Shown here piece after piece: positions 21,140 to 31,502 of a stretch of 64,000 nt of DNA. The notes below the pieces were generated by a model. That model did no database searches and was not told the origin of the DNA. It was given only the letters and a program-made list of their open reading frames with translations. The translations under genes were made by a program, and so were the position numbers. Every line of letters starts with the position of its first letter. Within the stretch, counting starts at the first letter, position 1. The stretch spans positions 3,534,001 through 3,598,000 of the forward strand of contig JACGCM010001844.1 of assembly GCA_014058105.1 (NCBI GenBank). Direction: 5' to 3'. This DNA comes from Kingdonia uniflora. Its lineage: Eukaryota; Streptophyta; Magnoliopsida; Ranunculales; Circaeasteraceae.

Positions 21140-22650
21140 GACCTCAGCCTTGTTCATGAGGTTTCATGTTCAACTTTTTCCTATAGAAATTCCCTGGTAA
21201 GAAAATCAGGGGGGGGGGGGGAATTCTTATTGCCTTTAATATACTCCATAGTAAAATCAAAAGTAGATAGTTCAGATTGCCATCTGGCAAATACTTATTT
21301 TGATACAAGGTTTTTAACATCTTTCTAAATGACGTCTTTAGCAGAGCTACAATCAATTCTAAGTAAAAAGGTTTGATTTAATAAATCATATTGAAATTTT
21401 TAAATGCCTTTGACAATAGCAAGCATTTCTTTTTAAATCGTAGAATAGTTTTTTTGAGACGTCTTCCATTTTTTAGCTATAAAGCGAAGTAATTCTTCTT
21501 TCTGTGAAGAAGGATTCTTTTGTTCTAATATTCCTCCCAAACCCAAATCAGAGGTATCGGTTTCTAAAATCTTTGGCCAGTGAGGATTGGCAAGACCTAA
21601 GCAAGAAAGTTGTCTAATACGTAATTTGATGCATTGAACAGCTTGAGTATGTTCAGAGGTCTTGGGGGTGGGAGTCTTAGCGAGTTTATTGTATAAGATC
21701 GCGCTATCATGGGAAAAATTCTGATAGTAGTCTGCAATGTAATTGAGACGGCCAAGAAATCATTGTAATTGGGTTTTCTCTTTAATTTCGTTTAGAAATT
21801 TGGAGGCAAACTCAATTCTTCTGTCAATAGGGATTATTTTCCCTTTTGAAATGTTATATCCTAGGAATCTAACTGTTAATTAGAATAGTTTGATTTTAGG
21901 GGCAGATAGGACCAAACCATTGCAACAGATAACATCCTTAAAGATTTTAAGGTGTTTAAAGTACTGATCAAGCGTTGTAGAAAAAAAGAGAATATCGTCA
22001 GTATAGACAATACAGAAGTCAGAATAGGGCATGAAAATATCATTCATAATATTCTAAAATTCGGATGGGGCATTTTTTAAGCCAAAAGGCGTGACATTCT
22101 ATTCATAATGGCCAAATGGAACTGTAAATGCAATTTTATATTTATCATTCTCACTAATCTAGATTTGTCAATATCCTGATTTTAAGTCAAAATTTGAGAA
22201 GATAATAGCATTATAAAGACGATTTAAAAGATTTTTTTTATTGGGGATTGGGTAACGAATCCATTTGAGAGAGTCGTTGAGAGGCTTATAGTTGACTACA
22301 AGTCGAGGAACACCTCTTTCTTTCTCAGCATTTTTGTTAACATAAAAGGCTGTGTAGCTCCATGGAGAATAACTTTTATGGATAAGGTTTTTATCAAGAA
22401 GATCCTGGATTTCTTTCTTACATAATATAAGATATTCAGAATTCATCTGACTAGGCCTAGCTTTGGTAAGAATTTGGCTTTATTTTATCAAAATCTAGTT
22501 TATATGATAGGGAAACAACATGTTGCTTTCGGTCCCAAAAGGCATTAAGAATGTTGCTACATACTTTGTTAATGAATTGCTGCTCAATAGTCTTGATTCT
22601 AATCTTGATTTTAAAGGACTGAAGCTTGTGGAAAATGTCCATGACATAAC
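21140..22650 (-). pseudogene. Pararetrovirus reverse transcriptase and RNase H
   Basis: The polymerase copies viral RNA into DNA, and RNase H removes the RNA. The RT fingers (22446-22168) show LCKKEIQDLLDK, SPWSYTAFYVNK, RLVVNYKPLN and FDLKSGY. The catalytic motif is YTDD at 21994-22005. The connection carries RFLGYNISKGKI. RNase H shows an ETDTSDLGLGGIL start, an EMLA block and a D-containing LLRIDCSS block, ending near MEYIKGNKNS. The VNK...NYKPLN and KNAPSEF signatures fit Caulimoviridae rather than the Tat elements nearby. At least six stops are present, plus a 13-base G run near 21208-21220. Confidence 0.75.
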
Positions 22651-22779
22651 ATTTTTCTTAAAGAAAATTCAGATGGTTTATTTTAGATCCAATTATAGTT
22701 TTAATTTCATTAATGATCCTGAATTCAGGATCCCTAATAAATTCAAAACTAATTTCTTGGCCTTGATAAGTATACCATA

Positions 22780-23280
22780 TCCCTTTCTGATCAACCTTAT
22801 GCAAATGCATAAGGAGACTGAGGAAAGGAGTGCCAGAATGATTTGCTGTTGAAGGTTGCAAACCAAAAGAAAGGTAGAAGGAATACAAGCACCTTTCTTA
22901 CAGATAAAAGCTTCGGGGAGTTTATAATGGATTTGCAGTGTATTACCACTAGCAGAGATAAGAGATTGGAGAGATTTTCAAAGTATTTAGTAGGAACCAA
23001 TCCTTCTTGCATACAGTTAAGGTCAGTGCCACTATCCACAAGGGCGATAACATTTTTGATCATAAATTCATTATTAATGACAATGGTAACTTGGATATGC
23101 CATTTCTGAGCAATAACTTTTTAAATAGGGTTGAGATAGAGGTTATCTTCATCTTTTGGAGTAGGATTATCAGAAAGAATTTTTTGTTTGTCCTTTTGTT
23201 CAGAGATTTTCAAATGTTTAATTTCAGATTTTAAGGTATTAATTTTTGTTCAAAATTTTTGGACAGTAATGGTTTTTTCA
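22780..23280 (-). pseudogene. Pararetrovirus aspartic protease
   Basis: The frame 23063-22797 holds VIALVDSGTDLNCMQEGLVPTKYFE, with the catalytic triplet DSG of a retroviral-type aspartic protease. The upstream part (about 23250-23110) is Lys/Asp-rich and carries a stop. The protease would cut the polyprotein. It lies directly upstream of RT as expected. A frameshift after the DSG region joins the remainder in another frame. Confidence 0.7.
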
Positions 23281-23291
23281 GTTTCCATTTG

Positions 23292-24464
23292 TTAGATGTT
23301 CTCCTGGAATGTAACATATATACCAGGTATGCCAAAAAGTGGTGGTTCCATTTCAGACATCTGGATATCCTGGAGTATTAGTTGGAGATAGATACTTAGG
23401 ACTTTAGTTCGATTGTCCAGATTAGGGATTGTATCCACAATGAATAAAATTTCACTTTGGGTAGTAGTAAGAGTATTAAGTTGTAATCCATTGATGTTAT
23501 CAATGGCCTTCCAATGATTCTGAAAAATGGATTCTGAACATTCATCCCAAGGTGGTTCTGGTACATTGAAAGAAGTATTGTGGTCAATTTGATTGACTGA
23601 TTCGGTATGAGGAGAAGAACTGTGTTCCGAGGTGATACAGAGTAATAGTTTTTTGAACTGTAGTTTGAAATATGCAATACTTTGAAGTTTGTGCTTTTTA
23701 CGTTTTCTATGTTTGTGGTAAAAAGGAAACTGGTGATAATACTCCATAATTGATGGGTTTCCTGTTAAATTTGGCTGGTTAAGTCGATATCCAGATTCTT
23801 TTGTAAAGAATAATTATTGAGGGTCAGATTCTTTAGAAAAATCTTTGTGGGATGGCTCGATTGTATGAGGGTGAAGCTCAATGGCTTGGATGTAGTTTTT
23901 GGTTTTACCATCAGAAAAGTCATATGTGACTGCTGATGTGGAGTTCCGATTTAGAGTGTCAACATTAAGCTGTCCACTACTGTCATCCTGAGGGTCGACG
24001 GATTCAGGATGTTTAATGCTATCATCCTGAAGGTCAGCAGGCTCAAGCTCAGAGTCCTGAGAATCTAAGGGTTGAAGATTATTGACCAAAAGGATAAGTT
24101 TAATGTAAGTAGTATACATGCTAGATGCTATACTAACTGTATTCTATTTGGTAACTAGATTGCTAGGGGGAACCAAGGTTTCTGTGTTAAAAGGTGTAGA
24201 GCTTATATTGTCTACATGCAGATAGAGAAATTCAGGGGGAGAGTAAACAAATTTTTTTGTTTGAATCTGATTGTTATTAGAATCCTCTATAATACTGATA
24301 ATAATTTTAGGACAACGATACCATGTGGCGAACCAGTCACAAAAGAATATGATATCTTGGTTTCGTTCCATTACATGGTAGTAAATGTCTTCAATAAATT
24401 GTAATACTTTTATTGGAAAAGTTATCCAATACCATTTTCTGAAGTCATCATGACTGGAGGCCAT
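23292..24464 (-). pseudogene. Pararetrovirus N-terminal polyprotein region, possibly capsid-related
   Basis: Three broken frames precede the protease. 24464-24144 begins MASSHDDFRKWYW and is aromatic-rich. 24119-23814 is acidic with repeated DLQDDS/DPQDDS segments. 23747-23292 has a basic KHRKRKKHK patch and a later PPWDE segment. By position it could contain the capsid region, but I see no CCHC knuckle that would settle it. The starting ATG at 24464 lies about 520 bases after the primer site. Confidence 0.4.
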
Positions 24465-24983
24465 GAATTTTTTATTGATAAATCTGGCGAATGAAAAAAC
24501 CAGGATTGAAGTCCATATATGAGGGATGGATCACATAGATATGTAAATTCCATATAAGAATGTCAGTATGGTTACTGTTGATCTTTGTATTTTGACTAAG
24601 ATGTTTAAATAGTATAGTTATAGTAAAAGGTGTCAGTATGGTTCCTGCTAGTCTATTTTACCTGAGAAAGATGCTTAAACAGTCTAGTCTTAATAAAAAA
24701 CACAAGTATATGTCTTTCAATAATTTACCGGCTAAAGGTCCACTTCCAGGATAATAACGCCATACGTGACTTGGGTGACGTCCCATACCTGTATTATCCA
24801 CCAGACTAGGTTGAAAAAACCTCTTAACTAGAGAAAGAAGAGAAACAGTAAATACACCTAAGTATCTCACCAGACTATACTAAGAAAACATTTTCAACCA
24901 ATATCAAAGATGAACTGTATAGCACACCTAGTTCTCTTATGGCACTTATCATACCTACGCAAACCAATAAATTAGCCACACAT

Positions 24984-25775
24984 GGCTCTGACACCAATTA
25001 AAAAGATGGATCAAATCAAAATGGCTAATTATAACTAAAACAAGACAAACTAAAAATACAGATCATAAAAGAACGTTGCTGTTCTTTCTACAAGCATGTC
25101 GCGAGAGGCTACCCAACTATTATATAATTACTTCAAACACCTCTTTCCTCAAGAGGAATGCCTAGGTAGAGGTGATAGTCAACTGTCATTGTCCAAATCG
25201 TCCTTAGGAAAAAATGGGCGCAAGAATACTTGGAATGGAACAGACTAATATATTCAGATATACAAAAACTCAAACATACTTTAAAACTTTATTTAAATAG
25301 TAGAAGTACTTATAGAGGTTGGATGAAGATGTACAGTGGATGGAGGTGGTAGTTTACAAACTTAAAACTTAGAACTTAGATTACAAACTTGAAAATTGGA
25401 AAATTAAAGAGTGAAAATTAATGCGTACATAGAAATGAGCTTTCTGGCTCCTTATATAGACTAGGATGGATTTTAAATGGTTTGTAGTCCGGAATGTTGT
25501 CTAGCTTGGAGTTGTCTGGTGGAAGACAAGGTAAGTGGTCTTTGGGTCTACAAAGTGGTCTTTAGGTCCTACAAAGTGGTTGGTAGGTCCTAAAATATGG
25601 TTGGCAGGTCCTACTGCTTTTGACCTTTTGAAAAATAAATTTGACGGAGGCATGCGTAGTGCGTTCTGAATGCGATTCTTACGGCGAAGTGTTCTATGGA
25701 TCCCACAAAGTGGAGTAACTTATGATTACTACTTGTGTCAGCATACTGAGTACTGGAGTACTGCCATGATGTATG
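24984..25775 (-). repeat. Pararetrovirus common region, copy 2
   Basis: It aligns with copy 1 from the palindromic repeats (about 25530-25620) through the TATA box (25460-25450) and leader to the primer site (24998-24984, TTGGTGTCAGAGC). It is shorter than copy 3, lacking about 150 bases of leader. Beyond the primer site the viral sense reads CATGTGTGGC, leading into the enzyme-coding unit. That differs from copy 1. Confidence 0.65.
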
Positions 25776-25800
25776 ATTGAGGCCATTCTACCATGATTGC

Positions 25801-26793
25801 TCAGGATGGGGAAAATGGTCTAGAGAGACTTTTGGGTCGAAGTCCTGATTGGGGTGAATATAGGAAAAAAAGGTGGTTTGCTCTGGGCGGATAGTTTAGC
25901 TTCTTCTTACTGTTAGGCACATGCAAGGCTGAGTGGCACTTTTTGTTGAAGAATGTGGTGCAAAAGCTGTGAACCAGTAGAGGGCTTGAATAATGGACAA
26001 TTAATACATATATAGTTACCTTCTGCATAAATCTGGTGGCGGGTATTCCTTGGTTGGAACATTTTAAAGGTTGCAAGAGTATAAGCTCTACTAGTTAGGT
26101 TGTCTCTGTATCTGCGTGAAGCAGGATATCGGTTAAGGAGAGATTCAGGATAATGGTTTGGAAAAGTAGAAAAATGTGTAACAATATCGATCTAGTGGAG
26201 ACTAGGGAAATAACATGTTCTGTTGGTAAATTAACCTACTCAGGAGGAATGGTGTTAATATCCAGGTAAATTCTGTCATGAGAAAACAAAATTGTTTACA
26301 GGTTAGCAATAATATGATAGAGAAAAGGGGGAAAACCTCAGAGGTCTAGAGGACAAGAGACTTTCAAGACTGTAATAAACCTATTTTCAAAGAGCCATAG
26401 CTTATCAGGCTGGGGATGGGTGCTTCTGATTATTTATCCTAGACTACCATAAAAATTAATAGATTTTAGGGTAGATCCTGGAGGGGGAGAAGTAGAATAA
26501 AGATCTTTACTACTGGCTTCCCATTTAGCCAGGGTTAATTCGGATTTAGAGATAGCTGAAAGTTCAGGGTCATGAATTATGTCTGAAGTTTTAATCAAAC
26601 GTTTAGCTTTTACCAAACTGACAGGTATCAACGGGTTTGATGTATCTTTACCAGGAGCCGTTTTCTCTTGACTAGTCTTACTATTTCTTCGAGTAAGATC
26701 GGTTATAACCAACGAATCGTTGAAGTGATATATGTCTCTAAAGTGATATAGAGGATTTCCAGAATGTCTGAAGAAATGAGCTGAAGCTGCCAT
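25801..26793 (-). pseudogene. Putative pararetrovirus movement-protein gene, left arm
   Basis: The frame 26793-26434 begins MAASAHFFRH and includes LAKWEASSKDLYS. Later broken pieces reach 25801, ending SGLRPKSLSRPF. The same gene is better preserved in the right arm. Movement proteins widen plasmodesmata for cell-to-cell spread. I base the call on position (separate gene directly upstream of the promoter region), size and general resemblance to caulimovirid movement proteins. A profile match to the 30K superfamily has not been tested. Confidence 0.45.
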
Positions 26794-27120
26794 TTTTTAT
26801 AGAAAAATTACTGTTGTTAATAAGGGAAATAGTTCGACTGATAAGACTAGGCTTCTTGTCCTTGTCATGTAGATCATTCAGTATAGACTCTCTATGAGAC
26901 TGTTCTGTTGGTATAATAATTAGGTTATTGTTCAGCTAGGATCAATGCAGTAAAGCTGTATGGGGTTCTGTAGTGGGTAGATTATCTACCATGTTTCGGA
27001 TAGGGCCAGAGCTAAGCTGAAAAAGTTCTATTCCTGAAAAAGACTGAAAGTTATTATGATTAGAAATAAAGTTAAAAAGCTGAAGAACTTCTCCAGCTTG
27101 GCTCTGGCCCTATCCCAATC

Positions 27121-28340
27121 ATGGTAGATAATCTACCCACTATAAAACCCCATACGGTTTTACTGCATAGATCCCAGCTGAACAATAACCGAATTATTAT
27201 ACCAACAAAACAGTCTCATAAGGAGTCTACTCTGAATGATCTGCATGACAAGGATAAGAAGCCTAGTCTTATCAGTCGAACTATTTCCTTTATTAACAAC
27301 AGTAATTTTTCTATAAAAATGGCAGCTTCAACTCATTTCTTCAGACATTCTAAAAATCTTCTATATCACTTTAGAGGCATATATCTCTCCAACGATTCAT
27401 TGGTTAAAACCAATCTTACTCGGGGAAACAGTAAGACTAGTCAAGAGCAAACGGCTCATGGTAAAGACTTATCAAACCTGTTGATACCTGCCAGTTTGGT
27501 AAAAACTAAACGTTCGATTAAAACTTCAGACATAATTCATCACCCTAAACTTTCAGCTATCTCCAAAATCCGAATTAATCCTGGCTAAATGGGAAGCCCA
27601 TAGTAAAGATTTGTATTCTACTACTCCCCCTCCAGAATCTTCCCTAAAATCTATTAATTTTAATGGTAGTCCAGGACACCTAATCAGAAGTACCCATCCC
27701 CAGCCTGATAAACTATGGTTCTTTGAAAATGAATTTATTACAGTCTTAGTAGTCACTTGACCTCAAGACCTCCGAGGTTTTCCCCCTCTTCTCTATTATA
27801 CTATTACTAACCTATAAATAATTATGTTTTCTCATGGAAGAATTTACCTGGATATTAACACCATTCCTCTTGAGTGGGTTAATTTACCTAATAAAGCATG
27901 TTATTACCCCAGTCTTCACAAGATCAATATTGTTACTCATTCTTCTACTTTTCTAAACCATAATCCTGAATCTATCCTCAACTGATATCCTGCTTCATGC
28001 AGATACAGAGACTACCCAACTAGCAGAGCCTATGCTCTTGTAACCTTCAAAATGTTCTAACTATGGACTACCTGCCACCAAATTTATACAGAAGGTAACT
28101 ATATATGTATTATTGGTCCCTTATTCATGCCCTCTACTGGTTCACATTTCCTGCACAATATTATTCAGCAAAAAGTACCACTCAGCCTGGCATGTGCCAA
28201 ACATGTAGACGCAAAACTATCTGCCAAGAACAAACTACCTCTTTTTTCCTATTTTTGCCCCAATCAGGACTTCGACCCAGAAGTTTCTCGAGACCCTTTT
28301 CCCCATCCTGAGCAATCACGGTAGAATGGCCTCGATAATA
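27121..28340 (+). pseudogene. Putative pararetrovirus movement-protein gene, right arm
   Basis: A 155-codon frame opens at 27121 and includes the MAAS start found in the left arm at 27319. A frameshift near 27570 leads into another frame that continues with stops to about 28340. Motifs include LAKWEA, GRIYLDIN, EWVNLP, THSSTF, RYRDYPTSRAYALVTF and FMPSTGSHFLH. It is about 400 codons in total if the breaks are ignored, a plausible length for a caulimovirid movement protein. It is the mirror image of the left-arm gene. Confidence 0.5.
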
Positions 28341-28344
28341 CATC

Positions 28345-29330
28345 ATAGCAGTACTCCAACACTCAGTATGCCGATACAAGTAGTAATCATAAGTTGTTCC
28401 ACTTTGTGGGATCCACAAAATACTTTGCCGAAGGAATCACATTCTGAACGCACTATGCATGCCTTCACCAAATTTATTTTTCATAAGGTTAAATGCAGTA
28501 GGACCTGCCAAGCACTTTGTAGGACCTACCAACCACTTTGTAGGACCAACCAACCACTTTGTGGGACCAGCCAACCACTTTGTGGGGCCCAAAGACTACT
28601 TTGTGGGACCCAAAAACTACTTTCTATGACCCAAAGACCATTTGCTTTGAGGGACCTTAAAACCACTTACCTTGTCATCCACCAGATAACTCTAAGCTTG
28701 AAAGCATTACGGACTTCAAACCATTTGAAATCTGTCCTAGTCTATATAAGGAGCCAGAGAGCTCATTTCTATGTACGCTTTCAATTACTCTTTAAATTTT
28801 CCAGTTTCAAAGTTTATAAGCTATGTTCTAAGTTTATAAGCTACCACCTCCATCCACTGTACATCTTCATCCTGTAATCCTTTGTAAGTATTTCATATAA
28901 TAAATAAAAGTTTGTTTATATTATTCTTTATTTGTTAAGTATTCACAAAGTGCGCACACACCCCTGAGCGTGTCTTCATTGTTGAGAGGGCCTAAAAGGG
29001 CAACCTCATAACCTTAGTTTTATTTATGTTCTAGTTTAGCATAGCTGTATGTTTAGTTTTATAATCTGAATGTATTAGTCTGTTCCATTCTAAGTATTCT
29101 TGCGCTCGTTTCTCCCTAAGGATGATTTAGCCAGCGATTGTTGACTATCAGCTCTACCTAGGTATTTCTCTTGAGGAAAGAGGATATCTGAAGTAATCAT
29201 ATAACAGTTGGGTAGCCTCTGGCTACATACTTGTTGAAAGAACAGCGACGTTCTTTTATGATATGTATTTTTAATTTGTCTTGTTTTAGTTATAATTAGC
29301 CGTTTTGATTTGATCCATCTCTTTCATTAG
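28345..29330 (+). repeat. Pararetrovirus common region, copy 3 (longest)
   Basis: Viral sense here is plus. Palindromic repeats at 28500-28640 are followed by a TATA box at 28741-28751, a poly(A) signal AATAAA at 28899-28904, a leader of about 420 bases and the beginning of the primer-site flank (gatccatctctttcatta). The short TATA-to-AATAAA spacing fits a terminally redundant pregenomic RNA that bypasses its own first poly(A) signal. A plus-strand frame at 28326-28877 over this region is not considered coding. Confidence 0.65.
28500..28640 (+). promoter_or_regulatory. Array of CCACTTTGTGG palindromes upstream of the viral TATA box
   Basis: About six units of roughly 20 bases (for example aaccactttgtgggaccag) lie 100-240 bases upstream of the TATA box. 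Each contains the palindrome CCAC-TTT-GTGG or a close variant. Shorter versions precede the TATA box in copies 1 and 2. Position and symmetry suggest an enhancer bound by a dimeric host factor. Confidence 0.5.
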
Positions 29331-29333
29331 TAT

Positions 29334-29474
29334 ATTATAACTAAAATATGACAAACTAAAAATTCAGATCATAAAAGAATATTGTTGTTCTTTCTTCAAG
29401 TATGTAGCTAGAGGCTATCCAACTGTTATATGATTACTTCAGATACTTATATTTTATATATATATATATATTAA
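29334..29474 (-). repeat. Short inverted scrap of the common region and right TA border
   Basis: From 29334 the leader-end sequence (ataactaaaatatgacaaact...) restarts in the orientation of copies 1 and 2, opposite to the right arm it abuts. It ends near 29447 in a TA microsatellite that leads back into element B. Confidence 0.6.
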
Positions 29475-29798
29475 ATATAATAGGTATGTGCGTCGAACTG
29501 AGAGAAATTTATTTGATCGAGCTATAATATATCACCTTGTAGTAGAAGGTATAGTTGTGAAACTAAAAGTTGAGTTGTGTGGAGGTGGAATGAAGGTAAA
29601 ACATGTGTAATTGAGTTGTGAATTTAGTTCAAAAATATATGTTTAAATAAATATATACAATAAGCTCGCTCTGAAAAGATATAATCAAATAAATTCTTAG
29701 CAAGATTTAAGGGTTTTTAGTTATGGCTAAGGGGAATTTATATTTGTCAGTTATATACTGAATGGGGCAGGGGATTGTATGTGTTCAAAATCTATATG

Positions 29799-29806
29799 TA
29801 TAAATA
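29799..29806 (+). promoter_or_regulatory. TATA box of antisense ORF-b, element B
   Basis: TATAAATA lies 38 bases upstream of the ORF-b start-equivalent (ATT for ATG at 29837). It is equivalent to the TATA boxes at 6853 in A and 32613 in D. Confidence 0.45.
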
Positions 29807-29836
29807 ATGTTATAAATTTTAGTGAGAGGAACAAAA

Positions 29837-30190
29837 ATTGTGAGGACTCGTTCTCAGAGAGCTTGGTATGCGTAGGAGGGGCGTCTAGCGATAAAGGATG
29901 CTAAATTTCGGGAGGGAATATTTGGGCAGTTATAGTATGATGCTAATTTGCCTGAATCTTTAATATAGTTTGATGGGTTTATTGCGAGGGAGAGGGAGAA
30001 TGAGGTTGGGCGTCACTTGTTTTGTGAGATATTTAGTGATTTGGTCGTCGAGCCTGAAGCTCAAATGGCTGCGGTGAAAGAAATTTCCTGGAAGAAAATT
30101 GTTAAGGAAGATGAGGGGATTGCTGGGAATGAACTGATTAGGTGTGGTACTCCAGGGCATCTTGGTTGTTTTAAGTATGACTATGTTTGA
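29837..30190 (+). pseudogene. Antisense ORF-b, element B copy (best preserved)
   Basis: A single frame of 117 codons plus stop runs 29837-30190 with only three internal stops and ATT in place of ATG. It reads VRTRSQRAWYA near the start. A charged ARERENEVGRH segment, a hydrophobic EIFSDLVV block and a Lys-rich EISWKKIV segment follow, and the end is IRCGTPGHLGCFKYDYV. The protein is small, charged and without membrane segments. The shared ending across A, B and D shows past selection. No known family was recognised. Confidence 0.6.
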
Positions 30191-30547
30191 GAGAGCAATC
30201 TTCGTTAGTTTGACTAAATGTAAACAAATGAAGGGAGAATACTTCCTTATAAATTTATGCCTTATTTGTTGTGGATGTTGTTAAAAATAAATTATTAAAA
30301 TTTGAAATGGTGTATTATTGGAAATGACATCATATGTGGTATAAGTTAGGAGTAGGAGAAAAAAAATCAGATTATTAGTGTTTGTTTTTTGTGGGAGAGA
30401 AAGTTTGATTGCGTGTGAGTAGAGTGTATCATAATGAGTATGAGAAGGTATGAGAGAGATTTGGGTAGGAGAGAGAGAAATACATTTAAATATAAGACAT
30501 GGGGTAATGATGGAAAAACATTTTTACCCAAAAGGTACGAAACGTCT
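30191..30547 (+). other. Element B segment between ORF-b and the element D insertion
   Basis: This AT-rich stretch aligns with the ORF-b to ORF-c interval of A and D and contains no protein gene. The last five bases, cgtct (30543-30547), are the left copy of element D's target duplication. Confidence 0.5.
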
Positions 30548-31162
30548 TGTAATGGCCTAATTTGGTAAGCTCGAATTGGCTTGGAATTAGCTCTTACACC
30601 AATATACCTGTAACTAAATCTGATAGAAAGTAAGAAATATGACAGGTGATTTAGCGTGGAAAACCTTTGAATAGGTAAAAACCACGATCTCGAGTTGAAG
30701 ATTTATGTAATAGTGAGTTTTATTACTTTAGGCTAATATCTTATTACAAGTGATTTCTTGACTTAAAAATGCTTAATCTTGTGAACAACAAGTTTGAAGT
30801 TTTAAGAATCTAGAAAATGTGATTTCCTGGTAATTTCTCATGTATTTTTCTGGTCCTTGTCTCTTTTGGAACTTCTTCTTTATGTAGGTCTTCTTCGCAG
30901 TTTTTCATTGTGCTGAAGCACGTTCTCCGAACAATGTGGTTAGTGAGCGTCTGACTGAGTAACTGTTGAATTCGTGAGAGACAGGTGGTTTTGACTTGTT
31001 CAAGCTTTTCTGTTTTAGTTTGACCCATGTTTTTTATCAGTTCGTGGGGTAGGTGGCAATGTTTACTATTGAAGTCAAGTTAAGAATGCGTGTGTCTGTT
31101 ATGGAGGCTGTTCGAGCTGGGGATTGTTCGATTTGGTCAAGGTCGAGGAATAGGCCCCTACA
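30548..31162 (-). repeat. Element D 3' LTR
   Basis: The minus strand starts TGTAGGGGCC and ends GGCCATTACA. The adjacent polypurine tract on the minus strand reads GCGAGGGGGCAAT (31163-31175). It shares motifs with the LTRs of A and B (taggtaaaaacca, tagcgtgga), showing common ancestry, but is about 100 bases longer than A's. Confidence 0.88.
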
Positions 31163-31175
31163 ATTGCCCCCTCGC

Positions 31176-31502
31176 AATCGAAGTCACGAGTGGCTTTGGT
31201 TGAGAAAGAGTTTGTAGGTAAATGGGTATTCGGGTTAGATTTTAAATTATGAAGGAAGTAATGATGGCATTTGATTACATGGAAAATACGCGTGTTATGG
31301 GGGGACGCATGTGCATTGAATGTTGATGGGAAAACTGATGTAATTGACAGTTAGGTTTTGAAGGGTTTCGTCTGTATATAATGATGTCGCTTGGGAAAAT
31401 GTATATGCACATTAAATTTAAGGTTATATAAATAATACCTGCACTAAGGATTATGGTAAAATACGCTTGCTCGCTGCAAAAATCCTCTGAAATTCTTTAA
31501 AT
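31176..31502 (+). promoter_or_regulatory. Antisense leader of element D with TATA box at 31427-31434
   Basis: This region between the 3' LTR and ORF-a has no protein gene. TATAAATA at 31427-31434 lies 76 bases before the ORF-a ATG, matching the arrangement in element B. Confidence 0.45.

Larger units (their letters stand above)
24985..29330. repeat. Large inverted repeat, arms about 2.0 and 2.2 kb, spacer under 100 bp
   Basis: The left arm is about 24985-27015 and the right arm about 27095-29330. The right arm is the reverse complement of the left, including the movement-like gene, promoter repeats, TATA box and leader. The loop near 27016-27094 has an extra AT-rich piece. Indels account for the length difference, chiefly missing leader sequence in the left arm. 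Transcription through it would give a long hairpin RNA. Confidence 0.8.
18931..29460 (-). mobile_element. Endogenous caulimovirid-like pararetrovirus, rearranged cluster
   Basis: This 10.5-kb block has no LTR pair. It has protease, RT and RNase H coding (minus strand), a primer site close to the caulimovirid-type TGGTATCAGAGC, and three copies of one promoter/leader region. Two copies are direct (about 18960-19850 and 24985-25775) and one is inverted (about 28345-29330). The parts are one 6.0-kb unit (18960-24998) carrying the enzyme gene, a 2-kb piece carrying a putative movement gene, the same 2-kb piece inverted, and a 115-bp scrap. Such tandem and inverted arrangements are usual for integrated pararetroviruses and arise without an integrase. 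All genes are broken, so this is a relic. Confidence 0.75.

Noticed and set aside
22520..23234. Plus-strand frames of 75-110 codons over the viral protease and RT
   Set aside because: They are antisense to the protease and RT frames that carry catalytic motifs.
28326..28877. 183-codon plus-strand frame
   Set aside because: It covers the palindrome array, TATA box and start of the viral leader. Its Thr/Cys/Gln repeats are translations of the promoter repeat.
18959..29330. Interpretation of the viral block as an LTR retrotransposon
   Set aside because: The repeated region lacks TG...CA ends and target duplications, occurs three times including inverted, and the RT motifs are caulimovirid-like.
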